Source: Scleroderma bovista (Eukaryota > Basidiomycota > Agaricomycetes > Boletales > Sclerodermataceae). Taken from it: a stretch of 42,180 nt of DNA. Where the stretch lies: positions 1 to 42,180 of the forward strand of contig JAYMGJ010000317.1 in assembly GCA_037178675.1 (NCBI GenBank). The letters are read 5' to 3'. Below the pieces are notes generated by a model that was not told the origin of the DNA, ran no database searches, and worked only from the letters and a program-made list of their open reading frames with translations. Position numbers and translations under genes: made by a program. Below are positions 11,855 to 23,646 of the stretch, piece after piece (position 1 is the first letter of the stretch; each line of letters starts with the position of its first letter).

Positions 11855-12438
11855 TTAGACTTGCTGGAGGCGCCAAAGCTGGTTTAGGCCAGGCTCCCAT
11901 TGGTCCCACAGCGTAACGGGCGTGCCAGGATTGGGGTTTCCATGATCAGACAGGTCAATGTTAATGTATCTCCCAGGAACATACAACCTAGATTGGAATA
12001 AATCCCATCATGGTAAAAGTATACGCAAGATGCTCACCTGATCGATCCAGGCGTGCTTGGCTCGTCTTTCACGTACCACTCAAACCGTTCCTGCCCGGCA
12101 ACGACCCTAACGTCGTTCGCTGGTTCACCGTCAATCCGGAGGTATAACCCAGTGCCAACTGATTTGATGCAATAGTTGCCATTCTCCAGCTGCTCAAACA
12201 CCCACTGCAATGCTGGATCAATACAGAGTCACTGCAGGATACAGACAACAATTACTTGTTGGTTAGGGCCATTGTGGGGCGGATAACCGATAACTGCCAG
12301 AGTTAGTTGTACAAAGCGACATACAAATGCCACGTCAGACGTACTGGAACGGTTGTCACCTCCAGAAAGGTCGAGGCAAGAACCTGGGGCCTTGACGTTC
12401 AAAAGGACGTATCTTGCGCCTGACTGAATGCAAGCCAT
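11855..12438 (-). CDS. Ricin-B-fold lectin 3
   Basis: A 143-residue single beta-trefoil lectin. Exons 12438-12345, 12293-12256, 12204-12038 and 11987-11855 all join in phase. The start MACIQSGARYVLLNV matches lectin 1. It has one extra residue in the first loop (VKAPGSCLDL). The three QxW-like motifs are NQQWVF, FEWYV and NQLWRL. No signal peptide or membrane segment is seen. It lies head-to-head with eIF3g, with 252 bp between the two start codons. It shares TATA placement and intron pattern with the other two lectins, so the trio arose by tandem duplication. A role as fruiting-body or defence lectin is inferred from the family only. Confidence 0.88.
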
Positions 12439-12471
12439 CGTTGATTGCCGCTCTCAGACGAATGGGCGAGT

Positions 12472-12478
12472 TTATATA
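12472..12478 (-). promoter_or_regulatory. TATA box of lectin 3
   Basis: TATATAA on the minus strand, exactly 34 bp from the lectin 3 ATG, the same spacing as lectin 2. It sits inside the short divergent spacer shared with eIF3g. Confidence 0.65.
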
Positions 12479-12690
12479 GCCCAAGTCTCAGGGATAGATC
12501 TCGATTATCATCACATGATGTTTCACCTTGTTCGTCATTATGATGGAGTGCTGTGGTGTCACGGTCATCATTCTAATCAGAAGGTGGTTACTTGTGAAAG
12601 ATACAGTTGTGTGGCAGTGCTTAGTGGTATCCCTGCGTTGGCAAACAAATCCAAACTCTGCAGCCTTGAAGTTCTATTCATCCACAAAAG

Positions 12691-14022
12691 ATGGCAATAA
12701 CTGCGTGCGTCTAGACTCAAACGAATCTATCATGTCGAAGAGGTGCTGATAAACAAGCGACTACGATATAGCGCACAAAAAACATCATGGGCGGACGATG
12801 TCGATGAGCTTGGTGTGTGTTCAATTTTGTGGCTGCTGTGGGTGAACTTATCCTTCTGGTCGTGATACGTTCTTTTGCCTCGTTCGATCGATACTGGAAA
12901 TGTCTGACTTGAATCGGGCTGGCGCACTGGACTGTCGCGACCGTCAGATCAACCGAACAAAGTCGAAGATTATGTCGACGAGAACGGAATCCGTGTTACT
13001 GTTGAATATGCTATCAACGATGAAGGAAAGAAGGTCAAGGTGGGTTGGTTCGTTTGATCACCTTATGTCAACCAACAAAACCCATCAGATCACCCGTAAA
13101 ACTAAACGCACTCTCCAAAAATCCGTGGTCGAGCATGCTGTGGCTGAACGCAAAAAATGGGCCAAATTTGGCAAGGAAAAGGGTAACAAGGAAGGACCTG
13201 ACCATGCCACTACAACTGTCGGCGAGAACGTCGCACTCAAGATAAGTGCTGGTAACAAGGTGATCCCTCAGTTTCAACAGAATAATACGTGAAACTGACA
13301 AGACGATCATGTAAAGTCTTCCGAACCTGAACCATCCGCCGGACAAACGGTCAAGGCAGAGCTTACTAAAGCCGGAGCAGGAAAAGTCGCTTGCAGACTC
13401 TGCAAGGGTGATCACTTTACTGCGAAGTGTCCCTACAAGGACCACCTCCAAGGGCTCGAGACAGCCGGTGCGTCCTCCCCTCTATTTCTCTTCCTCGTGC
13501 CTTGACCTTGTGTGCATTTTGCGCAGAAATCCCACCTCCCGACGAAGGCCCATTCGCAGGTGCGGCGGCTGAGCCAGCTCCTGCGCCCACAGCCGGGAAG
13601 TACGTTCCCCCTTCCATGCGCACTCGTGGACCGGGCGAAGTCATGCCTCGCGGTTCGGGTACTGGTGGGCCAGGCATGGGTTCGCGCGAGGACCTTCCTA
13701 CACTGCGCGTGACCAATATATCAGAAGAAACACAAGAAAATGACCTACGCGAGCTATTTGGTGCATTCGGACGGGTTGCGCGCGTTTATGTCGGCAGGGA
13801 TAGGGAGACGGGAGTTGGCAAGGGCTTTGCATTTGTGAGCTTTGATGACCGCATAAATGCCCAGAAGGCGATGGAGAAGTTGAACGGGAAGGGGTATGAT
13901 AACTTGATTTTGAGTGTGCAGTGGTCGCGTGAGTATGCTTTTCTTTCCTTCTCACTGTGTCTTATGTGGTCGATTGCTGATTGCATTGGTATTGTTCAGA
14001 ACCGAGACCTGATGGTAGATGA
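12691..14022 (+). CDS. TIF35: Translation initiation factor eIF3 subunit g
   Basis: A subunit of eIF3 that promotes scanning and mRNA recruitment on the 40S ribosome. Seven exons join in phase: 12691-12704, 12772-12812, 12948-13039, 13089-13259, 13317-13467, 13527-13928 and 14000-14022, giving 297 residues, normal for fungi. Visible features are the N-terminal SWADDVDEL, the eIF3g core (ITRKTKRTLQKS, AVAERKKWAKFG), and the zinc knuckle CRLCKGDHFTAKC. A C-terminal RRM follows, with RNP2 LRVTNI and RNP1 KGFAFVSF, and ends VQWSQPRPDGR. The first exon is only 14 nt. I preferred this ATG because another at 12732 would need an impossibly short 29 bp intron to reach the same acceptor. No break is seen. 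Confidence 0.93.
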
Positions 14023-14998
14023 TTGGCTTGCACTATCTGTACCTATAATGTACCGACGACTTGAACGACAATCTGTATTCTCTTCCAAGCCACCGCCACT
14101 CTTAACAATGGGTTTAGTCCTAGGCTTTACATGCGAGCGGCTGCACTAACAAGCCAAATCCACCTTTTCAAGTGGCTTTCAATGAGAAACACGACGCCGT
14201 CACTCGGAAACTTGTTTCCCCATCTGTTAGGATATATTGCGAGGCTGATCACGCATCGCTATCTAATATTGTTCGACTTCACATCAGATAATTCTTCGCT
14301 CGTCTGTGCGCACTTCTCAGACATTCGATATCAGTCCAAATGCAACGACGTACCGTGGAAAAGCATGGGGCATGCCACGCGCAAAATATCAATCAAAACA
14401 AGTTTGTTGTCACTTGTAAGCTGACTCCAGTTGCGATATCAACTACAAAACCAACCCGATAGTTTGCGGACACAGAAAATGGATCGCGCATCGTAATGTA
14501 TCCGGCACAGCAGAAAAACGCCATTGCCAATTACATAGTGAATGGAACCACGAGGGTCTCCCATTGAGTCTTTGACCTGCCCAGACTCCAGACTGGGTGT
14601 ACAGGACAACCCGCCCATCGTGCCCGCCATGCTCCTATTTACCTTCAATCCAGCCTGGGCAGAAAGCCGCAGCACGAAAGTGGATTCCACCAGTTCGTCC
14701 TCCACTTGCTACCGAGCTGAAGCAGTAAAGAATGACAAATTTCTCTTGCCGCTAGCCGCTAGGATGACTGCGTGCAGGGGGGAATCACAGCTGGTAGGTT
14801 TTCTACTAATTCGTGGATAGGCGACATTGACACCAGTAATCATTTTAGAGTCGAGCGGACAGGCGTCCGCAATCATTAAGGGGACTGTTGGCCCCTTCGC
14901 GTGCTAGATTTTCATCGGGAGATAAGTGAATCTAGAAAGCGGAGGATTCGGCGGTTGGTGTGGCAATGTTGAAATCAGGTTCAGATGGCCGCTCATAT
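14023..14998. other. Convergent intergenic region between eIF3g and Trm44
   Basis: Both flanking genes end here, so it holds two 3' UTRs. A minus-strand open frame (14705-14439) begins with a segment that looks coding (DELVESTFVLRLSAQAG) and is followed by a possible splice donor. No downstream exon could be linked, so it is at most a relict fragment. Confidence 0.4.
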
Positions 14999-16993
14999 TC
15001 AGTGAGCCCCTGCTTTTCCTTCTGGCTTCCTCGTTTTGAACACGCCCCTTCTCACAACTCCCATGATAATCTCCCTCGCTCGATGTTTGTAAACTTCAAC
15101 ATCCCCACTATCGCCAGGATATGTTCGTTCACGACCTAGGGTTCCATGGCAGATCATTGCTCGCACTCCAAACCAAAGTGAAACAAACGCACCGACAAGT
15201 CCCCAATTCCTCGTACTTGGAATTCTCAACACTTCACACTCCACCTTCCATCCCATCCACAGACTCAACTGAGCGAGCCATATCCTGTACGCTGAGTATT
15301 GGCTCTTGTGACTCCCCTCTGCGCCTAGATTTAGGCTTTCAATGAAAGCCGCGTCATTTGGGTCTTCCTCTCCGAGGACAGGCGCGAGGGAGGACAAAGA
15401 GAAGGAAAAAGGAAGTGATGAAGTCCTCGTGAACCGTTCATCAAATCCCCATGCACAGCATGGTATCGACAAGTATCCTCCTGCGTCGCATAATGTCGCT
15501 AGCACAGGTACCCAGGGGGTAAGTTCGTCGGCATGGTTTCCAATCAGGAAGACGTCGGGTTTGAGGTATTCCTCTTCGGTCGCGGTTGTGATCATACCAT
15601 GTCCGTCTATATAACACGTAGGATCAAGAGAGTAAACATGGAGTGCCTTTTTCGTAGTATCGGGATAATGAGACCATGACTGACGTGCCCGGACGTCTAT
15701 TCCATGACCTGTATACCCTTCTGAGATAAGGATATGTGTAAGGAGACCATTGCCACATCTATTCGATTATTTGAACAAAAAAAGGGGAGTAAACGGGAAA
15801 GAATACATACCCCAGATCCAAAAATCCGCCCACGGGCCGAGGCCAGTTACGCCACGGAGTATCAGTGACAGAACCATGTGCGGGCACACGTCCACTCCAC
15901 CCACAGGTGGCTTTCCACAACAGTATCAAGAACGTCGCAATGCCAATATCCTACAACTACGTCAGGAAAGTGAATATATCCATACCCAATGACTGACCTC
16001 AAACACGTGCTTCACAGGGTCGGTAGCTTCCTTCCACGCATCCACAAGATATTTATGTCGTTCCCTCAGAACAAGGTACAAATCTTGGTATTCTTCGCGC
16101 GAAATCAGACAATCGTGGTGCACACGCTTTTTGTAGTGGGTTAACGCACCCCAGCCATACCGATGGACAGCATCGAGTAGAGCAAGAGAAGTGCGATAGA
16201 GACGGGAATTAGTTTGCGGAAGGAGTGGTACAGAAGCTGGTGAGGAGGGAGAGCAAGGGCACTGTGGAAGAACGGCTTCGATAACGAGGATTCCTGTCCT
16301 TGAATCTGAGCCAAACCTGAATGTATCCTGTGTCTGAGTTGCATGGATGTACCTAATCGCAAGTCTCTTCACTGCAGGGTGGTAATAAGGCAACATTTCG
16401 CCCTCCCTCAGGAACGGCGTAAGTACCAGGAGGGAGGGCACGTTACCCTCCGAATTTTCGGACGTATGTTGATCTTCACTCTGGTTCACTTCCTCTTGCA
16501 CTGGTGCCACGAGGTCTTGTGTAATCGCAGTATAAAAGACGCATGTCTGTTCAAGGCTCCGGTCTCGTCCAGGCCGGCGTGGCAACAACCGCCTGTGGAT
16601 CATTCGCACGGATCTGTACCCGTCAAAGGAGCAAAGCTCCGTCCGCTCCAACCCAAAATCTCTATCGCGACTCTCCAAAAAGCCTGGTGAGCTTTCAACG
16701 TCGCTCAATATCTCCGAGCGCAAAATAAGTGTTGAGTTATACTCTGGGTGGTGAACGAGCTGCTCTACCGCACTCTCAAACTTACACGAGGAATATCAGA
16801 CTGAACGCGTCTCTCGTGCAGAATTTAAACCTACCAGCTCTATTGGAAAGGGTGCTCGACATTTTATGATTGGTGTCCAAACCTCCGGGGCGCCCTCGAT
16901 ATGAGATGACCTGAGCGATGCGATGGGGACTTCCTGAGAGTCGATATCGCATGGTGACGGTTCGAATCGAGGACGAACGTGTGGCCGGGTCAT
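14999..16993 (-). CDS. TRM44: tRNA(Ser) (uracil-44-2'-O-)-methyltransferase Trm44
   Basis: This enzyme makes Um44 in the variable-arm region of serine tRNAs using S-adenosylmethionine. Four exons join in phase: 16993-16835, 16780-15998, 15950-15811 and 15758-14999, giving 613 residues. Diagnostic stretches are PIELFESAVEQLVHHPEYNS, LILRSEILSD, DPVKHVFEDIGIATFLILLW, the SAM-binding loop GGFLDLGCGNGLL, YTGHGIDVRARQSWSHYP, and FLIGNHADELTPW with LSIPCCAWGFDERF. The SAM loop is split by intron 3 (GG|A), a good check on the join. Acidic low-complexity insertions around 16430-16520 are ordinary for fungi. It is divergent from the ketoacyl-CoA reductase gene across 313 bp. Confidence 0.93.
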
Positions 16994-17306
16994 CGACGTA
17001 CAGCGATTTTGTAGAGTGGGAATATTAATGTAGTCACAGTAGCACGAATTTCGTTCAGTGCTATGTTTGTGTTGCGACAGCTCAAGTGCTCACAGACATT
17101 GCTGGCACAAACACAGCATGACGCGTGGACACATATATTTTAGATGCCCACAGTAGTTGGGCCGAACTGCCATGTACATAATATTGAAACCGAGTAAGTT
17201 TATTCTGATTTGACTCTCTCAGTCGTTCACCATCATAGACACTCACTATGTCCCTCCTTTGTTTTCCGAACTCGCTTGTCAAGCTAGGTACTTATCCTTG
17301 TGATCT
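16994..17306. promoter_or_regulatory. Shared divergent promoter, Trm44 / ketoacyl-CoA reductase
   Basis: 313 bp separate two start codons that point away from each other, so both promoters must lie here. The middle is AT-rich (ACATATATTTTAG near 17130) and could supply a TATA-like element for one gene. I see no other clear site. Confidence 0.5.
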
Positions 17307-18782
17307 ATGTGCACGCAGAAGGATGAAGTGACTTTTATAATACTAGTCTGGCACATGTTCTTTTTGGCACACACATTCCTGCTCTTCCTCGGCATATTCA
17401 CGATCGCTCGTTTTCTTTTCAGGACATCGCTTGCTTTCATAGAAACTCTTGTCCTTCCTGGTAAAAGTGTATGTGGAAGACTTTTGCAGCTCAAGGGGCG
17501 TGAATGTTGATGTGTAAATTATAGCTCAAGAAGTTCGGATCTGGTACGGGATCTTGGGCAGGTTCGCCTTTCGTGTTGGCTCCATGAACTGCCTCCTTAC
17601 CGTTTCCTCCAGTTGTCACTGGCGCTTCCGATGGGATTGGCAAAGAATTTGCTTTGCAATTGGCTTCTGCCGGTTTCAATATTCTCCTCGTCGCTCGAAA
17701 CCAGGCAATGCTATCTGATGTCGCAGATGAGATTGGTGCGGGTCCTTCAAATGAATCTGACATCTTATGCATCCTTAACACTTTATCTATCTGCCTGCAG
17801 CCAAAAGGACAGAAGGAGGGGTTGAAAGCAAGATATTCTTTATCGACTTTGTGAAGAATGATCCCGAAACTCTCAATGATCTCAAGACGCTTCTTGGGAG
17901 CTTAGACATTGGTGTATTAGGTACATATGTGTTCAGGGCCGAACTTGTCACCAGTCTGCTAACGTGATTATCTTGTAGTTAACAATGTCGGCTTGTCCTA
18001 TTCCCTGATGTCATACTTTGTGGAGAGTCGTGAACAAGAGAATATTGACATTATCACCGTCAACATCGATACCATGCTCCGTATCACACATGCAGTTCTA
18101 CCTCGGATGATTCAATCGTACTCTAGGTTTCATTTCCTGTGATGCTATCCACTAACTCGATGTTTTCCCTCATTCCAGTAGGCGTGGTTTGATCCTCAAC
18201 GTCGGATCTTTTACAGGGATGATTCCCACACCTTTGCTTGCGACATACTCCGGATCGAAAACCTTTATGTCCACTTTCACCAGTGCGCTAGCAGAAGAGG
18301 TAAAGAGGCACAATGTCGCCGTGCAGTATCTCAACACATATTATGTAGTAAGCCTTTTCCTAAACTGCCGTGGATTCGGATATATCAATATAATCGTGGT
18401 TCTACTGCACCAGGTTACCAAGATGTCGAGGATTCGCGGATCATCTTTTATGGTCCCAACACCGGCCGCATATGTACGTGCAACATTGAGTAAGATTGGG
18501 CTGGCTTGCGGCGCTGCGATGACGAATTCTCCAAATACCCTTACTCCATACTGGAGCCACGCATTACTCGATTACTTTATCTACATGGTTGGATGGAAGG
18601 CAGCATTCATCTCGGAGAGACATACTACGCTCAACAAGATCCGCCGTCGAGCACTGTTACGTAGGGCAATACGTATGTCTCGCGCTGGTGACCTTGGGTC
18701 CAGTGCTCTAGCGCTGAGGATGGGGGGTCATGAAAAATTGGGGCTCGACGGCAATAGAAACAAAAGCATGCAGACTACCTAA
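17307..18782 (+). CDS. Very-long-chain 3-ketoacyl-CoA reductase (SDR family)
   Basis: The second step of microsomal very-long-chain fatty acid elongation, reducing 3-ketoacyl-CoA with NADPH in the ER membrane (yeast Ifa38/Ybr159w type). Seven exons join in phase: 17307-17468, 17525-17561, 17613-17735, 17801-17920, 17979-18117, 18179-18347 and 18414-18782, giving 372 residues. The N-terminal hydrophobic anchor (about residues 9-38) is followed by LPGKSLKKFG. The Rossmann nucleotide loop is TGASDGIG, then NNVG. The catalytic Ser is in LNVGSFTG and Tyr/Lys in YSGSK. The tail includes [12 protein letters not shown] and GWKAAFI, typical of this subfamily. All catalytic residues are present. Confidence 0.93.
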
Positions 18783-19386
18783 CGCGGTGCGCTGTGCAAC
18801 CATGCAAGGGAGAGTGGTGGGAAAATATTCGATGAAGGGGAGTTTCTAATTGGTTAAGCTAATGTATAATGTAGTTGGTTGTGTATTCGTGATCAACATA
18901 CATAGCTCAAGTGGCATTGCGCTGCCTCAAGGATTTGATTTGCAGAGCTTCCCAAGTATAATGAGATTGTGCGATTTTTTCAAGCAGTGTATGGTGGACT
19001 ACCTGACGAAACGACATACTATGTGAGCTGGTCCTGAGAGAGAGGATGGTACCTGACACAATTATTACACATGTGATGAGGGCCCACCCCAATCATGCGG
19101 AGAGGCAGGGGTCCCAATTATTATGCTGTTAATCTGTCTTGGTAGCTCGACTGACCCATTGACCTAGTAATGAACAGTGTCAAATGTTCGCAGTCACAGG
19201 GGCGTTTAATGTAATCAACCCACTACATATGATAATGAGACCAGTAAGAATCTCACAATATTACAATCGTAAATACCAGGAATCGAATTACTTTGCTTGA
19301 TGCTATGCACTCGATCACTGAGCCTCAGTTTCATAAAATATGTAGTGGTAATACTTTTATCGACGCCACTCTGCAGATAATTCCCC
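18783..19386. other. Convergent intergenic region
   Basis: This lies between the ends of the ketoacyl-CoA reductase and PARP-E2 genes. I see only 3' UTR-like AT-rich sequence and no supported gene; open frames on the minus strand are short and unsupported. Confidence 0.5.
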
Positions 19387-22300
19387 CTAATGGTGCATGA
19401 CGAGTGTCTTAATTTCGGCAACATTCAAGACCTGTGTGCCCAGTGTGTAGTAGTATGTTAACCATTGAACCGCACAAAATCACAAACCTTCCAATTATGC
19501 AAAGCTGCTGCCCGAGTATATCCATTTAATGCCTCCGTAGGAGTATAGGGACTATGGTAAGAGAAGTCAATGTACGATGTGTCCGTGTGTGTAAAATCCA
19601 GCGCTCACATGTTCCAATTCACAGGATGTAGTCTCGCGGGCCGAGGGTCCGTGCTCGATATAGCAAGTTTGATCTGTAGAAGTATTGCCGGAATACTAGA
19701 AGGAACGTATAAATAGCGAAGATCACAAACGGTTTGTAAGACGCACTTGTAACTTGGAAGCCAGCCTAAATGATGTTAAGCATCCATCAGTTTACGAGTT
19801 ACCTTAGCACGCACCTTCTGAAGTCAACAGATCCATACATATTGAACCTCCTGCAATAATGAATCAGTAACAGCATATCATGCAGAAACATATGTACTTG
19901 CCAACAGTTACATGGCCTCCTCCGCCCTACAGGCATATATTAGACTCAGCTTGTAACTTTAAGTAACTAACACTGACCTCCATGAAAGGGAGGAAACGGG
20001 GGCGTATGATACGGAAGAATGGGGGAGAATGAGGGAAAGTGCGTGGAAATCGGATCTCAAACACCAGTGAATTCACCCCTCTACAATATTCGGCCCAATG
20101 GTGAACTCGAGTCTCCAAAACAAGAAACACTACGCACTTTTCCTTCATATCTCTTGCCAATGGAAGTTCGGGGTCAAAGGAGTGCATTTCAACAACCCAT
20201 TGGTACAGATTATCCTCGTTGAACTCAGGTGGCATGTACCACCCCAGGAGTTCAATCTCATTTTCCTTCTTTGCCCTTTGTTGTTCTTTGTACATCGCAT
20301 TGAGCTCCCTCTGTAGGGACATTGTAGCTGTCATAGAAGACTCTGTGGGTGACGGAAGTAATCTTTGAACATTCTCCTCAACCCAGTCACTGTCCGAAGT
20401 CCATTTCTCCCTCGAAGGACTCGGTGGCATAATAGGGGATTCCAGTGCATCGATATCCCGCAATCCATCGGACTCATTGAAAACTGCCATGTCTTCTTCA
20501 TCATACTGGACCAGTGACCGTGCGTGTTGACATGCTTTGAGAAGCTTGTCAAGGTGGTGAGACGGCTTCGGTATTCCGACGGGTGCATTGCCGAATGTGG
20601 CCCACCGCTGTGGGTCTTGGACTAGAAAATTCCCATTTACAGGTGCCAGGCGATTGTTATTGTCACAAGACTCCGTGCAGTTCCCTGATTCTACCAATAA
20701 GTAACGACTGCAGAAGAGTCAAAAGCCAATATATTACGTTGTCTGTGACTAGGACGTACCACATGATCCAATCAGTGTTATCCACGACGTACGGATTCGT
20801 GCAAACAAATCGTGACGGGAGGTTGACAATTTCTACAAGGGTAAAACACCTGGAAGGCATAAGGGAGCTACCTCTCCATTTTGCGACGTTCCTTAACGCG
20901 TATGAAGACAGTGATAGTGTTCCATCTCTCGCACAATAGACTCCTACAACACATCATGAGGTAAACACAGGATAGGACTGGTTGAACATACCGTTCCCGT
21001 GAGACCGTCCATGGAGAATGTGTTTGTACCATAATCCATGACGAATGATCTTCAAACGAGGTCATCAATAACCGATACGTCAAGTAAAAGGCAAGTATAA
21101 ATACCGAATGCCAATTCTTTACAGGAGAGCCATGAAAAGCCTGTGTAGAAATCAGTACTTAGGGACATGCCGTCATTTGACGCAAACGTGCAAATATAGT
21201 CGGGTAATTCCGGTTAGAAGGGAGTTGCGTTTCTAGTGCCGTCTTAAACTTGGCTTCCTTGTCGGGAGAGCCAATCATAAAGCGGAATTGTCGAAATTCG
21301 TCACCTTCATGGTTAATTAGCACCAAAATATAGTCACTCCAGATGAGGTGGGATCACCGATATTTCCAAGGAAATCCTCGCGGTCCTTCAGCTCCTGGAT
21401 ATGAGACGTGCAGGATGCAACACACCTGTAAATGCCATCAACCTCATACTAACATTGCGTTAACCAGAAACTACAAACCACTTTAAGACTGACCATGCGG
21501 CCGGAAGTATACTGGAATCTATATCTTGTAGTTTGGCCTTGGGGTTCTTCAGCAAGTATGTTTTCATAGTTTCAATCTGTAGAGATTACGACATGAACTT
21601 GTCGTACCGTTGAGACACGAACTCGATGTACCGATGGAAGGGTGTCAAGTAACTTTGTAATCCACATCCGCATCTATACCTTTCTCAATACAATCTGTAA
21701 AAATATGAATAAAAGCAGCTACTTACTTCTTTTACAGTCAGTGCATCAAAGTCACAAAACCCACCTTCATCACCCTCAACGGTGCTCTGGGCAGCTCCAG
21801 GAACACGCAATCCCATGCCACGTGGAAAAGGTTCGTCCAGAGTCCCTTCTGCTGCTGCGATATATGCCAGGGAAACTAGTAAATCTACTGTCTCACTGTT
21901 GATACAGATTTCGTGCTGTAACCATCAATAATAATACAATACTAACAGTTCGAAAGGGCATACCTCCAGAGATGGGCCAAAGTTCAGTGAATAGTACTGG
22001 AAAATGCAGAGCCGCGAGTTACAGACATATGGCTTCAAAGCTTCATACTCATTGTGTAGTTTTTTGTGACAGACAGCACAGTGCTGTGTGCAGAGCTGAA
22101 CAGTAATAAAGAATGAATTCTGGACAAGGTCACAAAGAATGACTTACAGCAAGCCGCCGTAATGCAAAGGCGAATGCAGTCTTGATGATATTTATATGAG
22201 AAGATCCAGCGACGAGGGGATCGCTAGGAAGATGATCAGAGGCAGATGACGTCTTCTCTTCTTTCTCCGCATTGGATAACATCTGCGAACAAATAAACAT

Positions 22301-23646
22301 GCAGGATGAAGGATGAAGAGTTTTCACGCACGTCCTTGTTGACTGAAAAGACATCGGCAGGATCCTCCTGAGTAGTTTCTGACTTCCACAATAACTCCTC
22401 AGCAGAGGCCCAACCCAAGTTAAACTTCTTTCGAAGTTGAATTAAACGGACCAAGTACTTGTCAAGGAGAGATTCGAGAGAGCTGCTCAGACTCGTTCTC
22501 CTAAATACCCCGCTACTCGCAGTGGAAGCCTGAGGTTCGTTATCCACAAGGGCTGACTGTTGCTCGTCAAAGTCAGGAGATTCATCGTCTTTAGCGGCGC
22601 AACTGGCATCAAAGCGACGGAAGGCAGCCTTAGCCTCGTCTGATGATGGTTTATAGTTCAGGGATAATCCGAGTTTGAATTTAAGCACTGCTCCAGCCCA
22701 TGACGCTTCTGGCAGTAACGTGCCGTCTTCTTGTAGGATCGGATAGAAACGTCGAAAGCCTGATATGAGAAGTACCAAGTTCTGACCCGGTTCAAGAAAG
22801 TGACGATCCCACGCAAATAGTGCGTGAGATGGAATTTTTTCAATAAGATCGACCACAGGTAAGGATACGGTCAAAAGAAAATCGTCACTAGATCCCCATA
22901 TTATTCCAGGGCTATAACCTGCGTCGCTGGTCTCAATAAAATCCCTTGCAATACTTATGAGTCCAGTTATTTGAAAAGTGTGGACTATACGCACCTCTTA
23001 AGATGGTTGAGGTGAAGTTGAGACTCGAGAGAAGGCCCTGGCTCCATAAAGGCAATAAAGTCCTCAACTTCCATGGATGAGTGTTCGTCGTCGAGCTGGT
23101 GATCGCTTGAGCCAGAAGACACATCGCAGTCTTCGCCTTCGGGGGATAATTCTTCCAGGAAGAAATCCACAACATCCCGTACTGAACATGCTTGTCTTTC
23201 AGGTAGTTTTTCAATGATTTTAGCTATTTGTGGCGTTGATTCCCCACTGTGGGAGTACCCAAAGAAGCTATGATAAGAAGGATATTCGGATGTGTCTGAA
23301 AATGTTTCTAGTGACTAAGCTAAAACAATCGATAAATGTCATACCTGAAACCAGGATGTTTATTGTGTCTTTGATTTCAGTATCAGACTCGACCAGATCG
23401 AACACAAAGGCTCCTTCTTCTTCTCCAGGTCTTACGTCTGTCCCAGTGAATGAGTATGTACGAAACTATCGGTCATATGAGTAACAGCGTACTCTTTACT
23501 GACCACCTTCCTGTCCGTCCAGTGACTTCGGTATCCATCTGTAGGTCCGATAAATCTGCATTGAACTTTCTGCGACCCTTTAGGGGTCGCGAAGCACGGG
23601 GAGTAGTCCAGGAAATTGGTGCATCAAAAGGTCGATTCTCTTCCAT
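19387..23646 (-). CDS. PARP catalytic domain - UBE2Q-like E2 fusion protein
   Basis: A multi-exon gene joining an ADP-ribosyltransferase domain to a ubiquitin-conjugating domain. The N-terminal half starts at the ATG at 23646 (MEENRPFDAP) and includes acidic linkers (about 23000-23150). A cysteine-rich segment CAVCHKKLHNEYEALKPYVC lies about 22010-22090. The PARP core has AFHGSPVKNWHS (exon 21140-21105, catalytic-type His at 21132-21134), IIRHGLWYK, GNGVYCARDG and LVEIVNLPSRF. The E2 part shows ELLGWYMPPEFNEDNLYQW, the active-site GGSICMDLLTSEG (Cys codon 19837-19839) and QIKLAISSTDPRPARL. Fungal PARP-E2 fusions are known but little studied. The last exon (19430-19387) is the less certain of two options; otherwise the gene ends at 19458. 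The intron before the HGSP exon appears to be GC-AG. Confidence 0.85.

Noticed and set aside
12743..12771. 29 bp intron giving an eIF3g start at 12732
   Set aside because: Too short to splice; a 67 bp intron from the ATG at 12691 reaches the same acceptor in phase.
13068..13451. 127-codon minus-strand frame
   Set aside because: Antisense shadow of eIF3g exons.
14439..14705. Frame resembling the start of a TFIID-subunit-like protein (DELVESTFVLRL)
   Set aside because: The similarity is short and no downstream exon continues the family.
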